From assembly GCF_000485595.1 (NCBI RefSeq), contig NW_014577077.1, positions 330,697-352,242 of the forward strand: a DNA stretch of 21,546 nt, given 5' to 3'. Origin of the DNA: Priapulus caudatus (Eukaryota > Priapulida > Priapulimorpha > Priapulimorphida > Priapulidae). The translations under genes and the position numbers were made by a program. Shown one piece after another: positions 19,072 through 21,546 of the stretch; within the stretch, counting starts at the first letter, position 1, and each line of letters begins with the position of its first letter. The notes under the pieces are model-generated. The model worked only from the letters and a program-made list of their open reading frames with translations. It was not told the origin of the DNA and did no database searches.

Positions 19072-19079
19072 GCTGACAC

Positions 19080-19690
19080 ACACACACAGCTCGCGGTTTT
19101 TGAGCGTCGCAACCGCAAATAACGCTATTATAGCGAAGTGATCGCACTACCCCGTGGTCGCCATCTACAAAGATGACAAACCAGATGATTAGTCACACAC
19201 TTCACCATTGTGACCGCTAACAAAGGCAGGGTCCGCGCAATAATCTGACTTAATAACCGCAGCACCTGGAAAGCAGCAGACTGCCAAACAAAGAACAGAG
19301 GCTCGCGCGCCTTGCCGCCCAATCTGCCCGCGCACGGAACAAGACCTGTTACCGCAACGACACGCGCCGTGATAAAACCATACATCACGCGTCACGATAT
19401 TGTTGTTTCCGAGGGCGCTCTTTGTTGAGTGGGAATGACAGGAGCATACTTAGGTAGGTTTCTGCGCGGCTGAGGGAAATCGATCCGCAGTTAGCTAGCA
19501 CGCACGTACTATATTCGCGATGCGATCGGGCCGCTGTTTTAGCACATCTACCAGTACCAACCACAGCGTGAATGGCTGGCTGGCTGCCGAGCTACCGACG
19601 CGGATAACACACGCCGCCGCTGACGCCGATGTGCACGGCACATGCTTGCTCGCAATCAATTATGAATGGACTCTCAGCCTCGGAAATATA
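19080..19690. promoter_or_regulatory. CpG-rich stretch (possible regulatory island or exon region)
   Basis: Between about 19120 and 19640 CpG dinucleotides are dense (for example gctcgcgcgcc near 19303, cccgcgcacgg near 19328, gacacgcgccg near 19360, atattcgcgatgcgatcgg near 19510), in contrast to the AT-rich flanks. This is what an unmethylated promoter region or a GC-rich exon can look like. Frames are open on both strands (19128-19388 reverse, 19520-19783 forward) but none is recognisable. An aggtaggt string near 19450 resembles a splice donor but stands alone. No TATA box or start site can be fixed. Confidence 0.25.
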
Positions 19691-19697
19691 TACGTAC

Positions 19698-19871
19698 ATA
19701 CGCGCCCACGCACGCACGCACGATGCGCGTGCAGGGCGCGATATCATTCATGCGTTCATGCATACAAACGCACTGCCACTTAAGTGTCTTTAGTCTTGTC
19801 ATTTTGAAGTCCGCGTTTACAAAATAAATAGTGACACTTACGCACGCACACACACACACGCATGCACACAT

Positions 19872-19902
<31 letters not shown>

Positions 19903-19916
19903 CACACACACATGCA
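19698..19916. repeat. ACGC/AC microsatellite cluster
   Basis: A short ACGC run at about 19704-19722 and a longer composite at about 19839-19916: (ACGC)n, (AC)n, atgcac interruptions, then a clean (AC)n run ending before atgcaccc. The composition matches the CA/ACGC tracts at 2104-2203 and 9279-9382, but the flanks are different, so this is an independent locus. The reverse frame through it gives a Cys/Val-rich artefact. Confidence 0.92.
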
Positions 19917-20512
19917 CCCATATATTTTATACGCTTTTACCACATCACCGCCTGTACATGCTAGTTAGCTCAATACTCTTCCGTAATTACTTAGCCATGT
20001 ATTCCACACTCTTGTGTCTATTTCTTCGCCCATAAAACACGAATTTGACAGCGTACAGTCAATCTTTTTAATTTCAATCTCAAAAATTTCCTCTTGCACG
20101 CGAACTGGGCTAGAGAAAATATTATCAGTTCCGATGTCATAATGGAAAGGGAGGCTGCATGTGCTCTCTGCATGTGCTGGGGTAGGGGGTAGAGATCATG
20201 CACAAACTAAGTGCCAGACAATTACCAGCTATTTGTATGCAGTAATGAATCTGAACAACGAACAGCTCCAGCTCTCGGATCCTCTCATCCTCTTAATTTA
20301 CGCAAGAAAGCGCGTAGAAAACGAACGCAGCGATGCAGGAAATGGCTTGGTGCCCTGAAAATTCGAACGTTATTGTGTTATACATCAAAGAGTCCTATAA
20401 GAGGACGGACAACATGGCCTCATATACACGGTCTCGAGGATTCCCACGCCAACCCGCCCGTCTGCCCGCTTCAATACCGTCGTTTTGCCCCATTTGCATA
20501 TAAAAACATAAC
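19917..20512. other. No gene seen; intergenic sequence
   Basis: Unremarkable sequence with two overlapping short forward frames (20161-20358 and 20211-20519), neither resembling a known protein. No RNA gene or element end was seen before the second interspersed-repeat copy at 20513. Confidence 0.5.
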
Positions 20513-20880
20513 TAACTAGAGCATTCGGAGAGCACAGACCTCCGCCAAGGCAGCTCAATTCTCTCACTGTGAAAATTTGTATTAATTAATTAATTAAATA
20601 ATTAATTGGATCCGGATCGCCACCAAAATGTAATCAATTCTAAGTTACCCCATTTCTGACCTATCCTGAAAATTTAATTAATTAATTAATTAATTGGATC
20701 CGGATCACCACCAAAATCTCATCAATTCTAAGTTAGGCGATTTCTGAACTATCCTGAAAATTTTATGACAATCCGTCCATAACTTTTTCAGTTAGGCTGT
20801 ACACAAACCCACACACGCACAAACCAACAAACACACGCCGGTGAAAACATAACCTCCTGCCAACCCCTTGGCGGAGGTAA
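20513..20880 (+). repeat. Interspersed repeat with terminal hairpin, copy 2, internal unit duplicated
   Basis: Same family and orientation as 17062-17354, about 3.45 kb away. Here the central block is present twice: ggatccggatc(g/a)ccacc through tatcctgaaaatt at 20608-20675 and again at 20696-20763, joined by (TTAA)-type sequence. The two blocks differ at several bases (for example gtaatcaattc against ctcatcaattc, and ttacccc against ttaggcg), so the duplication is not new. The 3' hairpin acctcctgcca/ttggcggaggt and the 5' acctccgccaagg, which is an exact 12-base complement of the end ccttggcggagg, are both intact. No coding capacity. Confidence 0.82.
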
Positions 20881-20945
20881 ATATATATTATTGGTTTATG
20901 ATATGACGTCAAAATATTATAACCTGCTTGCCAACATTCTTATGC

Positions 20946-21029
20946 ACTCACTCACGAACGCACGCACGCACTCACGAACGCACACATAGCTTACTAATAC
21001 TATGTGTATTACTCACGAACGCACACATA
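20946..21029. repeat. ACTCACGAACGCACAC-type minisatellite
   Basis: The string ctcacgaacgcac occurs three times (20951, 20971 and 21012). The last two share 19 bp (actcacgaacgcacacata at 20970-20988 and 21011-21029), separated by 22 bp that contain aatac...gtatt. This looks like decay and local duplication of an ACGC-type microsatellite. It is listed separately from the palindromic inserts because the spacer is not a full palindrome. Confidence 0.7.
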
Positions 21030-21450
21030 ACACACGGATTACTGCATGAAGGCCGCGTTAAAATGTGAAGGCTGAAACACATATTGGCACAGACAATTAA
21101 ATTTTGAACAGAAAGCTGCTGAATTTCAAAATACACGGTAGCCACGGGATTAGCCATTATTCACATGATCAGATATCAATTTCCATATCTGTGACGACAG
21201 TCTACAGATATCAGTGTTTTCAGCAACAAACAGTTACCGCAATAACAATTATTGCTGACAATGTTGATTAATAACTACCTGGGCGTGGGAAGGGAAGGGC
21301 CGTAGGCAAGTCAAAACCTAATCATTATTGGTCCTTAAAGGTTTGTCCAAGTTTCGACACTGGCTGCCGATGCGCATCAGACTCTTGTGCAAGCGGTTTC
21401 CTCACACATAAGCAATACACAAGGCGAATTAAACGTCTTGTGATCAATCT
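21030..21450. other. No gene seen; intergenic sequence
   Basis: Unique sequence. Two small inverted pairs occur, atatctgt/acagatat (about 21185-21211) and gcaataa-caa-ttattgc (21239-21255), without flanking direct repeats. No coding or RNA gene is supported. Confidence 0.5.
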
Positions 21451-21451
21451 T

Positions 21452-21546
21452 TATGTCTCTCTATCTCTATCTCTCTCTCTCTCCCTCCCTCCCTCCCTCT
21501 CTCCCTCTCTCCCTCTCTCCCTCTCTCCCTCCCTCCCTCTCTCCCT
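21452..21546. repeat. (TC)n / (CCCT)n microsatellite at the window edge
   Basis: CTAT-interrupted TC dinucleotides pass into CTCC/CCCT tetranucleotides and run off the end of the window. Together with the TC tract at position 1, this suggests the contig was broken at simple repeats on both sides. Its true length is unknown. Confidence 0.95.

Overview
This window reads as non-coding DNA, rich in interspersed and simple repeats, from an animal nuclear genome. No protein-coding gene, rRNA or tRNA can be supported with confidence. The pointers to a eukaryote (a marine invertebrate is my best guess; I cannot name the species) are long (TC)n, (TG)n, (CA)n and (ACGC)n microsatellites, a textbook 300-bp hAT-type MITE with an 8-bp target duplication, other short interspersed elements, and no dense ORFs, ribosome-binding sites or operon structure. 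The window opens in (TC)n and closes in (TC/CCCT)n. It may therefore be a whole contig that broke at simple repeats on both sides.

Layout. 1-2432: copy 1 of a ~2.4 kb direct duplication, containing a modular 143-bp tandem repeat and ending in a composite microsatellite. 2433-4755: AT-rich sequence with two small palindromes flanked by direct repeats (3632-3670 and 3903-3922). 4760-5183: an inverted copy of the modular repeat, with a tiny palindromic insertion beside it (5214-5234). 5184-6306: mostly unique sequence, with one weak reverse-strand coding candidate (5992-6249). 6307-7025: GT/GC and TC simple sequence. 7026-9610: copy 2 of the duplication, which carries one extra dimer of the modular repeat. 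10350-10817: a candidate short element with inverted ends. 10825-15650: no gene seen, with a G-rich/GGAC tract at 14100-14440. 15832-16131: hAT MITE. 17062-17354 and 20513-20880: two copies of one interspersed family. 17836-18115: polypurine tract. 19012-19079: a 52-bp palindrome between perfect 8-bp direct repeats. 19120-19640: CpG-rich stretch. The rest is CA/ACGC-type simple repeat and unremarkable sequence.

The most interesting signal is a set of very short, almost wholly palindromic insertions, each flanked by a direct repeat of 6-9 bp: 21, 39 and 52 bp, plus a weaker 20-bp case. For one of them, related repeat units elsewhere show what looks like the empty site. They resemble terminal-repeat-only remnants or miniature elements of cut-and-paste (hAT-like) transposons. 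The second main signal is the 2.4-2.7 kb direct duplication. Its two copies differ mostly by one-base indels, as expected of unpolished long reads, yet also by a real ~287-bp difference in repeat-unit number. That suggests two haplotypes placed in one contig, or a recent segmental duplication. Because of the indel noise, reading frames in copy 2 should not be trusted.
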